The notes under the pieces: model-generated
Told to the model about the DNA's origin: nothing
Database searches by the model: none
What the model saw: the letters and a program-made list of their open reading frames with translations, nothing else
Shown: piece by piece, positions 7,219-14,381 of the stretch
How the letters are laid out: the number at the start of each line of letters is the position of its first letter
How positions within the stretch are numbered: position 1 is the stretch's first letter
Translations under genes and position numbers: made by a program
Origin: Neisseria sicca 4320
Lineage (GTDB): Bacteria; Pseudomonadota; Gammaproteobacteria; Burkholderiales; Neisseriaceae
Assembly: GCF_000193735.1 (NCBI RefSeq)
Contig: NZ_AEPF01000089.1
Coordinates: 1-14,811 of the forward strand
Direction of reading: 5' to 3'
Length of the DNA: 14,811 nucleotides

Positions 7219-8376
7219 ATGAAATTCGCCACCAAAGTCATCCATTCCAGCTACGATTGCGACGAACACAACCGCGCACTGATGCCGCCGATTTATCAGA
7301 ACAGTATGTTCGCGCTGCACGAAATCGGCGAGCAGGTTCCCTACCGCTATTCGCGCCTGAGCAATCCGACCCGTCAGGTTTTGGAAGACACGGTTGCCGA
7401 TTTGGAACGCGGGGCGGCGGGTTTTGCCTTTTCCAGCGGTATGGCGGGCATCGATGCCGTGTGGCGCACATTCCTGCGTCCGGGCGATACCATCGTCGCC
7501 GTCGCCGACATTTACGGCGGCGCGTATGACTTGCTGGTTGACGTATATAAAGCGTGGGGCGTGAACGTCGTTTTTGCCGATTTGGGCAACCCCGACCGCT
7601 TGGACGAGCTGCTTGCCGCGCACAATGTAAAACTGGTTTGGCTGGAAACCCCGTCCAATCCACTATTGAGATTGGTGGACATCAAAGCACTTGCCGCCAA
7701 AGCTCACGCCGCCGGTGCATTGGTCGGCATCGACAACACCTTCGCCACGCCGTATCTGCAACAGCCGCTGGAGATGGGCTGCGACATCGTGTTCCATTCC
7801 GCCACCAAATACCTTTGCGGCCACTCCGACGTATTGATGGGCATCGTCGCCGTCAAAACCAAAGAACTGGCGAAACCGCTGCACGACATGATGGTGCATA
7901 CCGGCGCGATTGCCGGCCCGATGGACTGCTGGCTGGTGTTGCGCGGCATCAAAACGCTCGCCTTGCGCATGGAGGCGCACTGCAAAAACGCGCTTGACAT
8001 CGCCCGCCGCCTTGAAGCCCATCCCGCCGTGGAAAAAGTGTTCTATCCCGGACTGCCGTCTCACGAACATTACGAACTGGCGAAAACCCAAATGCCCAAA
8101 GGCATAGGCGGCGTGGTAACGGTTTACCTCAAAAACGATACGCGCGAAGCGGCAAACAGCGTGATTAAAAACATGGATATGGTCAAAATGGCGTCCAGCC
8201 TCGGCGGCGTCGAAAGTCTGGTCAACCATTGCTATTCCCAGTCCCATAGCGGCGTGCCGCATGATGTGAAAATGGAAATGGGCATCAAAGTCGGCTTGCT
8301 GCGCTTCTCCATCGGCATCGAAGACGCGGACGATATTTGGAACGATATTTCCAAAGCTTTGGATACGACGCTGTAA
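7219..8376 (+). CDS. PLP-dependent trans-sulfuration enzyme (cystathionine synthase/lyase family)
   Basis: A 385-residue cytoplasmic enzyme of the Cys/Met-metabolism PLP family (cystathionine gamma-synthase, beta-lyase, gamma-lyase). Visible family residues: phosphate-binding Tyr44 and Arg46 in YRYSRLSNPT, SSGMAG at 72-77, ring-stacking Tyr99, Asp172 in GIDNTFATPYL, and the Schiff-base Lys197 in HSATKYLCGHSD. The C-terminal ASSLGGVESL and LLRFSIGIED motifs complete a full-length, intact enzyme. Which of the three activities it has cannot be settled from motifs, since they share the same core; similar Neisseria genes are usually annotated as metC or metB. It probably works in methionine/cysteine interconversion. 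It has its own promoter and a DUS terminator directly after the stop. The start has only weak Shine-Dalgarno character (GAG). Confidence 0.92.
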   Translation: MKFATKVIHSSYDCDEHNRALMPPIYQNSMFALHEIGEQVPYRYSRLSNPTRQVLEDTVADLERGAAGFAFSSGMAGIDAVWRTFLRPGDTIVAVADIYGGAYDLLVDVYKAWGVNVVFADLGNPDRLDELLAAHNVKLVWLETPSNPLLRLVDIKALAAKAHAAGALVGIDNTFATPYLQQPLEMGCDIVFHSATKYLCGHSDVLMGIVAVKTKELAKPLHDMMVHTGAIAGPMDCWLVLRGIKTLALRMEAHCKNALDIARRLEAHPAVEKVFYPGLPSHEHYELAKTQMPKGIGGVVTVYLKNDTREAANSVIKNMDMVKMASSLGGVESLVNHCYSQSHSGVPHDVKMEMGIKVGLLRFSIGIEDADDIWNDISKALDTTL

Positions 8377-8384
8377 ATATCAAG

Positions 8385-8439
8385 AGGTCGTCTGAAAAGT
8401 GCATGGCAGGTTTTGCTAGAGCGTTTTCAGACGACCTTT
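8385..8439. terminator. DUS hairpin terminator
   Basis: Exact DUS at 8385-8396 (+) and 8426-8437 (-), a stem of about 14 bp with a 26-nt loop, starting 9 nt after the trans-sulfuration gene stop. The T run is short (TTT). Confidence 0.7.
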
Positions 8440-8469
8440 GAGCTGACCCCACGTTAGAAAGGCAAAATC

Positions 8470-8928
8470 ATGAAAACCCTGATCCCCACCCTTATGACCG
8501 CAATCATGCTGACTGCCTGTACTTCGCCTGCTGAAAAACCGCAGCCGTCCCAGCCTGCTGCGTCGTCTGAAAAACCATCCGAACCGCGTCAAGCGTCAAC
8601 GTCGGCTTTGGCGGCAAAATGGTTTGTGGTTTCTTTCGGAAAATTCACCGAAAAAGATTTGGCGGGCAGAACGGCTTTTTTGGATTTGAGCAAAATGCCC
8701 AAGGCGCATGGCAAGATGGGTTGTAATCATTTGATGCTCCAAGCAAAAGAAGTCGGTTCGGGCAAAATCGATTTCGGTCCGATTGCGACGTCGATGATGT
8801 TGTGTGAAGACATGAAGTTGGAAGAGGCTTTCTTAAACATGAAAAGCGTGTGGAACTATCGTTTTGACGGCGATGATTTGATTTTGGAGCAAAACGGCAA
8901 AACCATGCGCCTGCGCCGTGAGCCGTAA
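8470..8928 (+). CDS. META-domain (HslJ-like) lipoprotein
   Basis: A 152-residue predicted envelope lipoprotein. Signal peptide with lipobox LTAC and lipidated Cys17, then a Pro/Ser/Glu-rich linker (18-46) and a META domain (about 48-150). The domain shows its hallmark GCNH at 84-87 and SMMLCED at 108-114, with Cys85 and Cys112 positioned as in other family members, followed by LEEAFL. META/HslJ proteins are linked to heat-inducible expression and novobiocin resistance in E. coli; their biochemical role is unsettled. AAAGG at 8457-8461 is the ribosome binding site. An imperfect DUS near 8564-8574 falls in the linker and encodes Ser-Ser-Glu-Lys. A short Correia element lies 20 nt after the stop. 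Confidence 0.88.
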   Translation: MKTLIPTLMTAIMLTACTSPAEKPQPSQPAASSEKPSEPRQASTSALAAKWFVVSFGKFTEKDLAGRTAFLDLSKMPKAHGKMGCNHLMLQAKEVGSGKIDFGPIATSMMLCEDMKLEEAFLNMKSVWNYRFDGDDLILEQNGKTMRLRREP

Positions 8929-8946
8929 ATTTTGAGTTTACCGTTA

Positions 8947-8977
8947 ATTATAGTGGATTAACTTTAAATCAGGACAA
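8947..8977 (-). promoter_or_regulatory. Correia-end promoter, antisense to the META lipoprotein gene
   Basis: On the minus strand TTGTCC (8972-8977) and TATAAT (8947-8952) are 19 bp apart. The latter is completed by flanking AT, exactly as at the other Correia copy. It would transcribe leftwards into 8928-8470, antisense to the lipoprotein gene. Spacing is suboptimal and activity is unproven. Confidence 0.4.
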
Positions 8978-9055
8978 GGCGACGAAGCCGCAGACAGTAC
9001 AGATAGTACGGCAAGGCGAGGCAACGCCGTACTGGTTTAAAGTTAATCCACTATA
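8949..9055 (+). repeat. Short-form Correia element
   Basis: A 107-bp element with perfect 20-bp terminal inverted repeats (TATAGTGGATTAACTTTAAA and complement). Compared with the copy at 2761-2919 it is in the opposite orientation. It lacks one central block of about 50 bp (the GGTGCTTCAGCACC region, where IHF binding is reported in long forms) and two extra bases. This is the known long/short dimorphism of the family. As RNA it would fold into a strong hairpin, a known RNase III target in Neisseria. Confidence 0.95.
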
Positions 9056-9056
9056 T

Positions 9057-9103
9057 AAAAGGTCGTCTGAAAACCGGATAATCAGGTTTTCAGACGACCT
9101 TTC
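9057..9103. terminator. DUS hairpin terminator next to Correia element
   Basis: DUS copies at 9060-9071 (+) and 9089-9100 (-) extend to an 18-bp stem (AAAGGTCGTCTGAAAACC and complement) with a 9-nt loop. It starts two bases after the Correia element and ends 15 nt before a candidate -10 for fpr. Confidence 0.8.
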
Positions 9104-9117
9104 GCCAAGCGAACGGG

Positions 9118-9123
9118 TATAAT
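9118..9123 (+). promoter_or_regulatory. Candidate -10 of the fpr-hflX promoter
   Basis: A perfect TATAAT lies 39 nt before the fpr start. The -35 position at 17-bp spacing (9095-9100, CGACCT) falls in the DUS arm and matches consensus poorly, so activation or a weak promoter is likely. Confidence 0.35.
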
Positions 9124-9162
9124 ACCTTCCGTTTCCATACCGCACACACAAGGAATCCCATT

Positions 9163-9942
9163 ATGGCAGCCTCGCCCGAAGACAAGTTCACCGAAGAAAA
9201 AGTCTTGTGGATCAAACACCATACGCCCAAGCTGATGACTTTTGCCATCAGCCGCCCTGAATCCTACCGCTTCTCGGCAGGGCAGTTTTCGCGGCTCGGT
9301 TTTCGCGACGGCGAGGGCTTTATCTGGCGCGCTTATTCCGTCGTGTCTGCCGAATACGCCGATACGCTTGAATATTTTGCCGTTTTGATCGAGGGCGGTC
9401 CCATGTCGGCGCGGTTTGCCGCGATGAAAGAGGGCGACACCATACTGCTCGACAAAACCGCTACGGGCTTCCTCCTGCCCGAGCGATTCCCCGACGGCAA
9501 AGATTTGGTCATGCTCTCCACCGGTTCGGGCATTGCGCCTTTCCTTTCCATCATCGAGCAACCCGAAATCTGGCAGCGTTTCGACCGCTTGGTTTTGGCG
9601 CACTCGGTTTCTTTCGCCGGCGAACTGATTTTCAGACGACGTGTTGAAGCATTGAAAGACCATCCGCTGATTGGCGAGCATTTCCACAAATTCCGCTTCG
9701 TCCCCATCACCACGCGCGAGGAAACCGAAGGCGCGTTGAGCGGCAAGCGCATTCCCGAGCTGCTGAAAGACGGCAGCCTCGAAGTATACACGGGATTCAA
9801 GTTCACCAAAGCGGACACGCGCTTTATGGTCTGCGGCAATCCCGCCATGGTCAAAGACACGTTCCAAGCCCTGATGGACTTGGGCTTCGCCATGCACCGC
9901 AACCGCATCCCCGGCGAAATTATGATGGAAAACGGGTTTTAA
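9163..9942 (+). CDS. fpr: Ferredoxin/flavodoxin-NADP(+) reductase
   Basis: A 259-residue FAD enzyme exchanging electrons between NADPH and ferredoxin or flavodoxin in the cytoplasm, serving Fe-S and radical enzymes and oxidative-stress defence. Visible family motifs: FAD-binding RAYSV starting at Arg56, the NADP-binding STGSGIAPF at 119-127, CGNP at 224-227, and the C-terminal GEIMMENGF tail typical of bacterial Fpr. It is full length. AAGGAA just upstream of the ATG is a good ribosome binding site. An imperfect reverse DUS near 9631-9641 encodes Phe-Arg-Arg-Arg. hflX starts 26 nt after its stop without a terminator, so the two are probably co-transcribed. Confidence 0.95.
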   Translation: MAASPEDKFTEEKVLWIKHHTPKLMTFAISRPESYRFSAGQFSRLGFRDGEGFIWRAYSVVSAEYADTLEYFAVLIEGGPMSARFAAMKEGDTILLDKTATGFLLPERFPDGKDLVMLSTGSGIAPFLSIIEQPEIWQRFDRLVLAHSVSFAGELIFRRRVEALKDHPLIGEHFHKFRFVPITTREETEGALSGKRIPELLKDGSLEVYTGFKFTKADTRFMVCGNPAMVKDTFQALMDLGFAMHRNRIPGEIMMENGF

Positions 9943-9968
9943 GCCCTCTGAAAACGAAAGGATTTTCC

Positions 9969-11159
9969 TTGTCCAAACGCAACATTTTCCCCGTCGACAA
10001 ATCTTTGGAGCAACCCGAACGCGTGATGCTGGTCGGGGTGATGTTGAGCGCGGATTATTCGGGTGCGAACGAAGTGCGCGAGCGGACTTTTCAGACGACC
10101 TTGGAAGAGGCGGCGGAATTGGTCGCGGCGGCGGGCGGCGAGCTGGTGTTGCGCGAAACCGCCAAGCGCGACAAGGCGCATACGGCTTATTTCGTCGGCA
10201 CGGGCAAGGCGGAGGAGCTGGCGGCGGCGGTGAAGCTGCACGACATCGGCTTGGCGGTATTCAACCATGAATTGACGCCGACGCAGGAGCGCAATTTGGA
10301 AAAAATCCTGCAATGCCGCGTTCTCGACCGCGTGGGTCTGATTTTGGCGATTTTTGCCAAACGCGCCCAATCGCAAGAGGGTAAATTGCAGGTGGAGCTG
10401 GCGCAGTTGAACCATTTGGGCGGGCGGCTGGTACGCGGCTACGGACATTTGCAGAGCCAGAAGGGCGGTATCGGCCTGAAAGGGCCGGGCGAGACGCAGT
10501 TGGAAACCGACCGCCGCTTAATCGGGCAGAAAATCACGGCGTTGAAAAAGCAGTTGGCGCAAGTGAAAAAACAACGTGCCACGCGTCGCAAATCGCGAAT
10601 GGAAGGTCGTCTGAAAACCTTTGCCATCGTCGGTTATACCAACGCGGGCAAATCCAGCCTGTTCAACCGTCTGACCAAGGCGGACGTGTTGGCGAAAGAC
10701 CAGCTTTTCGCCACGCTGGATACGACGGCGCGGCGTTTGTTTTTGTCGCACGAGGCGGGCGTGATTCTGACGGATACGGTCGGGTTCGTCCGCGATTTGC
10801 CGCACAAGCTGGTGTCGGCGTTTTCGGCGACACTGGAGGAAACAGCTTTGGCGGACGTGTTGCTGCACGTCGTTGATGCGTCCAATCCCGATTTCGAGCG
10901 GCAGATGGACGATGTGAATGTGGTTTTGGAAGAAATCGGCGCGCATGAAGTGCCGCAGCTTGTCGTTTACAACAAAATCGACCTGCTACCGGAAGGCGTG
11001 CGCGAGGCGGGCGTGTTGCGGGATAATTCGGGACGCGCCGTCGGCGTGAATACTTCGGTGACGAAAAGTCTGGGCTTGGACGCTTTGCGCGAGGCGATGA
11101 TTGAGCGGGCATTGGAAAACGGCGGCAAGAGGTCGTCTGAAAACTTTGAGTCCGAATAA
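9969..11159 (+). CDS. hflX: GTPase HflX
   Basis: A 396-residue ribosome-associated GTPase that splits stalled 70S ribosomes, for example after heat stress. The N-terminal HflX domain ends in the Gly-rich GGRLVRGYGHLQSQ and GPGETQLETDRR motifs. The G domain has G1 GYTNAGKS at 222-229, G3 DTVGF from Asp269 and G4 NKID at 335-338. The start codon is TTG, supported by AAAGGA at 9957-9962 at good spacing; no ATG gives a full-length domain. Three exact DUS lie in the gene, one of them directly before G1, and the last encodes part of the C-terminal tail Arg-Ser-Ser-Glu-Asn. It follows fpr closely. Confidence 0.95.
   Translation: MSKRNIFPVDKSLEQPERVMLVGVMLSADYSGANEVRERTFQTTLEEAAELVAAAGGELVLRETAKRDKAHTAYFVGTGKAEELAAAVKLHDIGLAVFNHELTPTQERNLEKILQCRVLDRVGLILAIFAKRAQSQEGKLQVELAQLNHLGGRLVRGYGHLQSQKGGIGLKGPGETQLETDRRLIGQKITALKKQLAQVKKQRATRRKSRMEGRLKTFAIVGYTNAGKSSLFNRLTKADVLAKDQLFATLDTTARRLFLSHEAGVILTDTVGFVRDLPHKLVSAFSATLEETALADVLLHVVDASNPDFERQMDDVNVVLEEIGAHEVPQLVVYNKIDLLPEGVREAGVLRDNSGRAVGVNTSVTKSLGLDALREAMIERALENGGKRSSENFESE
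10090..10101 (-). repeat. DNA uptake sequence inside hflX
   Basis: Exact reverse-strand DUS, read in frame as Phe-Gln-Thr-Thr in the N-terminal domain. Confidence 0.9.
10604..10615 (+). repeat. DNA uptake sequence inside hflX
   Basis: Exact DUS, read in frame as Gly-Arg-Leu-Lys, immediately before the first strand of the G domain. Confidence 0.9.
11130..11141 (+). repeat. DNA uptake sequence at the 3' end of hflX
   Basis: Exact DUS, read in frame as Arg-Ser-Ser-Glu, six codons before the stop. Confidence 0.9.
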
Positions 11160-11253
11160 AAACAAGGTGTTTTGACTGCCGTTGTTTCTCAATGGAAAAG
11201 GCGGCGGGGTGGATTTCGATTTCTGTCTATTGTTTGCCGCTGCGTGTTTCAAA

Positions 11254-11265
11254 AGGTCGTCTGAA
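11254..11265 (+). repeat. DNA uptake sequence, unpaired
   Basis: Exact DUS downstream of hflX, just before the terminator hairpin at 11275-11331. It has no exact inverted partner. Confidence 0.9.
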
Positions 11266-11274
11266 AAGAGTAAA

Positions 11275-11331
11275 GGCCGTTTGGAAAACAAAGATAAATC
11301 AGGGAGGGTTTATCTTTTTTTTCAAACGGCC
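11275..11331. terminator. Two-tier hairpin terminator with diverged DUS-like arms
   Basis: The outer stem GGCCGTTTG (11275-11283) pairs with CAAACGGCC (11323-11331). The inner stem AAAGATAAA (11290-11298) pairs with TTTATCTTT (11309-11317) and is followed by five more T, a good + strand terminator for hflX. The outer arms resemble the AGGCCGTCTGAA uptake dialect with one change and not the local GGTCGTCTGAA. It could also end the small minus-strand gene at 11350-11475. Confidence 0.75.
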
Positions 11332-11349
11332 GTTTAAAGGGTTTACCGC

Positions 11350-11475
11350 TTAGAAAGGGAGGAGGCGGCGTTTTTTCATAACGTTTTCGTAAATCATCCA
11401 TGCCGCCAAGCTCAGGTAGGCGACGCTGGACAGGATGCCGATAACGGCAAAAATAGGTAGCAGGCGGTCAATCAT
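11350..11475 (-). CDS. Unrecognised 41-residue single-span membrane protein
   Basis: A short reading frame encoding 41 residues. It starts MIDRLLPIF, has one hydrophobic span (about 5-29, ending LSLAAWMIY) and ends with a basic KKRRLLPF tail, which suggests the C-terminus is cytoplasmic. I do not recognise the family. GGGAAAA lies about 5 nt upstream of the ATG as a weak ribosome binding site. It is flanked by the hflX terminator on one side and the AT-rich intergenic stretch on the other, divergent from the copper ATPase gene. Small cbb3-oxidase factors such as CcoS and CcoQ are membrane proteins of similar size, but the sequence does not match what I know of either. Confidence 0.55.
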   Translation of the reverse strand: MIDRLLPIFAVIGILSSVAYLSLAAWMIYENVMKKRRLLPF

Positions 11476-11892
11476 GATGTTTTCCCGAGTAAGTAGTTAA
11501 TGTAAATTTTTGTGTAAAAGCGTAATGTTTTGTATTTTTTACCGCACTGTTTGTACGGAATATGCGCATAGTATGCAGCTTCCAGTCGGGTAGGTCAACA
11601 AAAATGTAGTGTGTTTTTTAAAAAAGTTCCGTTTTTACATTAAAATAATCGGTAAATTCGTACGATATGCGGTATCAGAACGCAACCGTTCGTCTGTTGA
11701 TGAGCGGTTATATTATTGAAAAATATAAATAAAAGTAATAAAAATATGCAAATTGTTTTAAATTGAACGTTTTGTAAAATTTTTTTAAAAATCTGCTAAA
11801 AAGCGACACTTTAATAAAGTTTACATTTTTAAACATTTCAAATCCAAGTCTCAAACGGCAAACCACCTGCCGCACACCATCAGGCACATATT
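11476..11892. other. AT-rich intergenic stretch between divergent genes
   Basis: 417 bp with no gene. It is clearly richer in A/T than its neighbours, especially 11600-11850 with several runs of A or T. It must hold the promoters of the copper ATPase (+) and of the 41-residue protein (-). I looked for an FNR palindrome (TTGAT-N4-ATCAA) and found none. The best + candidate is TTGTAA (11772-11777) with extended -10 TGCTAAAAA (11794-11802) at 19 bp. The weak inverted repeat AACCG/CGGTT around 11682-11707 could be a small hairpin. Confidence 0.5.
11772..11802 (+). promoter_or_regulatory. Weak candidate promoter of the copper ATPase gene
   Basis: TTGTAA (11772-11777) and TAAAAA (11797-11802) are separated by 19 bp, with TG at the extended -10 position. 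The surroundings are so AT-rich that chance matches are likely. The leader would be about 85 nt. Confidence 0.25.
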
Positions 11893-14364
11893 ATGAATCA
11901 AACGGAAAGAACCTGTTTCCATTGCGGTCTGGAAGTCCCCGAACACCTTCATTTGACCGTCCTCTACGAAAATGAAGACCATGAAACCTGCTGCGCGGGT
12001 TGTCAGGCAGTGGCGCAGAGCATTATTGATGCAGGTTTGGGCAATTATTACAAACAGCGTACCGCCGACGCGGAAAAATCCGAATTGCCGCCGCCGGAAG
12101 TGTTGTCGCAACTGAAACTGTATGATTTGCCCGAAGTGCAGGCGGATTTTGTCGAGGTCGGGGAGGGGGATGAACGCGAGGCGGTGTTGATGCTGGGCGG
12201 TATTACCTGCGCGGCGTGCGTATGGTTGATTGAGCAGCAGCTTTTGCGGACGGCGGGCGTGGTGCGCGTGGATTTGAATTACAGTACGCACCGCTGCCGC
12301 GTGGTGTGGGACGAGGGCAAAATCGCGCTGTCGGACATTCTCTTAAAAATCCGCAAAACAGGTTATACCGCCGCGCCTTACGATGCGCAAAAAGTCGAGG
12401 CGCAGGCGCAGAAAGAGCGCAAACAGTTTATCGTCAGACTGGCAGTAGCGGGTTTGGGCATGATGCAGACGATGATGTTTGCCGTGCCGACGTATCTTTA
12501 CGGCGGCGACATCGAGCCGCTGTTTTTGGAAATTCTGCACTGGGGCGGCTTTTTGATGGTGCTGCCCGTCGTGTTTTACAGCGCATTGCCGTTTTACCGC
12601 GGTGCGTGGCGCGATTGGAAAAACCGCCGCGTCGGCATGGATACGCCGATTGCGATTGCGGTTGTGATGACCTTTGTCGCGGGCATTTACAGCCTTGCCG
12701 TCAATGCGGGGCAGGGGATGTATTTCGAATCCATCGCCATGCTGCTGTTTTTCCTGTTGGGCGGGCGGTTTATGGAACAAATCGCAAGGCGCAGAGCAGG
12801 GGATGCGGCGGAGCGGCTGGTAAAACTCGTTCCTGCGTTCTGCCACCACCTTCCGTCTTATCCCGACAGCGAGGAAATCGAGGAAGCGGCAGTTGTGCAG
12901 CTTCAAGCGGGCGACGTGATCGTCGTCAAACCGGGTGAAGTCATTCCTGTGGACGGCACTGTGTTGTCCGGCGAGAGCGAAGTGGACGAAGCCATGTTGA
13001 CGGGCGAGAGCCTACCGGTCGTCAAAAGGTCGTCTGAAAACGTTACCGCAGGCACGCTCAATACGGGCAGCCCGCTTGTTATCCGAACCGACCGCACCGG
13101 CAACAACACGCGCCTGTCGCACATCGTCAAACTGCTCGACCGCGCGCTCGCCCAAAAACCGCGAGCCGCCGACCTTGCCGAGAAATACGCCTCCAGCTTC
13201 GTGTTTGGTGAGCTGCTGCTTGCTATCCCTGTCTTTGTTGGCTGGACATGGTATGCCGACGCGCAAACCGCTTTGTGGATTACCGTCGCGCTGCTGGTCA
13301 TCACTTGCCCTTGCGCACTTTCGCTTGCCACGCCAACCGCGCTTGCGGCATCAACAGGCGCGCTTGCCGACGAAGGCGTGTTAATCAGCGGCAAACAAAG
13401 CCTCGAAACACTCGCCCAAATCGACGATGTCGTGTTCGATAAAACCGGTACACTGACCAAAGGACAACTTTCCGTCAGCCGAATCATCAACTTAGGTCGT
13501 CTGAAAACAGAAGAAGCGCTCGCCGCCGCACAAGCCCTAGAATATCAATCCGAACACCCCATCGCCCGCGCCATCTTGAACCACACAATTTCAGACGACC
13601 CTAACCCCGCGCCCGCATACGCAGTCTCCCAGCGCGTCAACCGCATTGGACAGGGTGTCAGCGCGCAAATGACCTACAAAGGCGAAACCCAAGTTTGGGC
13701 ATTGGGACGCGCCGATTTCGTCGCCGGAATAGCCGGCGTGTTGCCTGACGAAGCCGCCGGCATCGAACACGCAGGCAGCATGGTATTCCTCGGCAACCAA
13801 AGCGGTTTCCAAGCCGTCTTCCTGCTAGAAGACCAAATCAAAGACAGCGCCGCCGCCATGCTCGACATCCTCAAACAACAAGGTATCCGCACGCACCTAC
13901 TCAGCGGCGACCGCACAAATGCCGTCGCACAAGTCGCGCAGGCACTCGGTTTGGACACCTACCGCGCCGAAGCCGCGCCCGAAGAAAAACTCGCCTACGT
14001 TGAAGAATTGCAGAAACAAGGCAGAAAAGTCTTGATGGTCGGCGACGGCATCAACGATGCTCCCGTCCTCGCCCAAGCCGACGTGTCCGCCGCCGTCGCA
14101 GCAGGCGCCGATGTCGCACGCGACGGCGCCGATTTGGTTTTGCTCAACGACGACTTGAACATCCTGCCCGCCACCATCGCCCAAGCCCGCCGCACGCGCG
14201 AAATCATCCGCCAAAACCTCGCCTGGGCAAGCGCATACAACATCATCGCCGTCCCGCTCGCCGTCTTAGGCTACGTCAAACCCTGGATCGCCGCATTAGG
14301 CATGAGCATCAGCTCGTTGTTTGTCGTGGGCAATGCGTTGAGATTGTTGAAGAAAAGAAAATAG
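11893..14364 (+). CDS. ccoI: CcoI/FixI-type copper-translocating P1B-ATPase
   Basis: An 823-residue inner-membrane P-type ATPase with eight predicted spans. The N-terminus carries a Cys-rich module (Cys8-x2-Cys11 and Cys33, Cys34, Cys37) typical of CcoI/FixI, then a heavy-metal domain with GGITCAAC (Cys106, Cys109). Catalytic parts are intact: TGES at 370-373, membrane CPC at 472-474, phosphorylation Asp516 in DKTGTLT, the SEHP motif, GDGIND from 717, and the YN and MSISS motifs of the last two spans. CcoI proteins export Cu(I) for assembly of cbb3 cytochrome oxidase, the main terminal oxidase of Neisseria. The extra N-terminal module favours this over detoxifying CopA. No cbb3 genes are in the window. 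Two exact and one near DUS lie in the coding sequence. Confidence 0.88.
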   Translation: MNQTERTCFHCGLEVPEHLHLTVLYENEDHETCCAGCQAVAQSIIDAGLGNYYKQRTADAEKSELPPPEVLSQLKLYDLPEVQADFVEVGEGDEREAVLMLGGITCAACVWLIEQQLLRTAGVVRVDLNYSTHRCRVVWDEGKIALSDILLKIRKTGYTAAPYDAQKVEAQAQKERKQFIVRLAVAGLGMMQTMMFAVPTYLYGGDIEPLFLEILHWGGFLMVLPVVFYSALPFYRGAWRDWKNRRVGMDTPIAIAVVMTFVAGIYSLAVNAGQGMYFESIAMLLFFLLGGRFMEQIARRRAGDAAERLVKLVPAFCHHLPSYPDSEEIEEAAVVQLQAGDVIVVKPGEVIPVDGTVLSGESEVDEAMLTGESLPVVKRSSENVTAGTLNTGSPLVIRTDRTGNNTRLSHIVKLLDRALAQKPRAADLAEKYASSFVFGELLLAIPVFVGWTWYADAQTALWITVALLVITCPCALSLATPTALAASTGALADEGVLISGKQSLETLAQIDDVVFDKTGTLTKGQLSVSRIINLGRLKTEEALAAAQALEYQSEHPIARAILNHTISDDPNPAPAYAVSQRVNRIGQGVSAQMTYKGETQVWALGRADFVAGIAGVLPDEAAGIEHAGSMVFLGNQSGFQAVFLLEDQIKDSAAAMLDILKQQGIRTHLLSGDRTNAVAQVAQALGLDTYRAEAAPEEKLAYVEELQKQGRKVLMVGDGINDAPVLAQADVSAAVAAGADVARDGADLVLLNDDLNILPATIAQARRTREIIRQNLAWASAYNIIAVPLAVLGYVKPWIAALGMSISSLFVVGNALRLLKKRK
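13027..13038 (+). repeat. DNA uptake sequence inside ccoI
   Basis: Exact DUS, read in frame as Arg-Ser-Ser-Glu in the actuator domain just after TGES. Confidence 0.9.
13494..13505 (+). repeat. DNA uptake sequence inside ccoI
   Basis: Exact DUS, read in frame as Gly-Arg-Leu-Lys in the nucleotide-binding domain after the DKTGT motif. Confidence 0.9.
13590..13600 (-). repeat. Near-exact DNA uptake sequence inside ccoI
   Basis: Reverse-strand GGTCGTCTGAA (11 of the 12 bases), read in frame as Ser-Asp-Asp in a nucleotide-domain loop. Confidence 0.75.
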
Positions 14365-14381
14365 TTAATTTTGGAAGAAAG

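Noticed and set aside
9943..9955. CCCTCTGAAAAC after fpr as a DUS
   Set aside because: Only the TCTGAA core matches; too degenerate to count.
11350..11475. Naming the 41-residue protein CcoS or CcoQ because of the nearby ccoI-type gene
   Set aside because: Sequence features known for those proteins are not visible and the gene is on the opposite strand; location alone is not enough.
11690..11700. TTGATGAGC near 11698 as half of an FNR site
   Set aside because: No matching ATCAA half-site at the required spacing.
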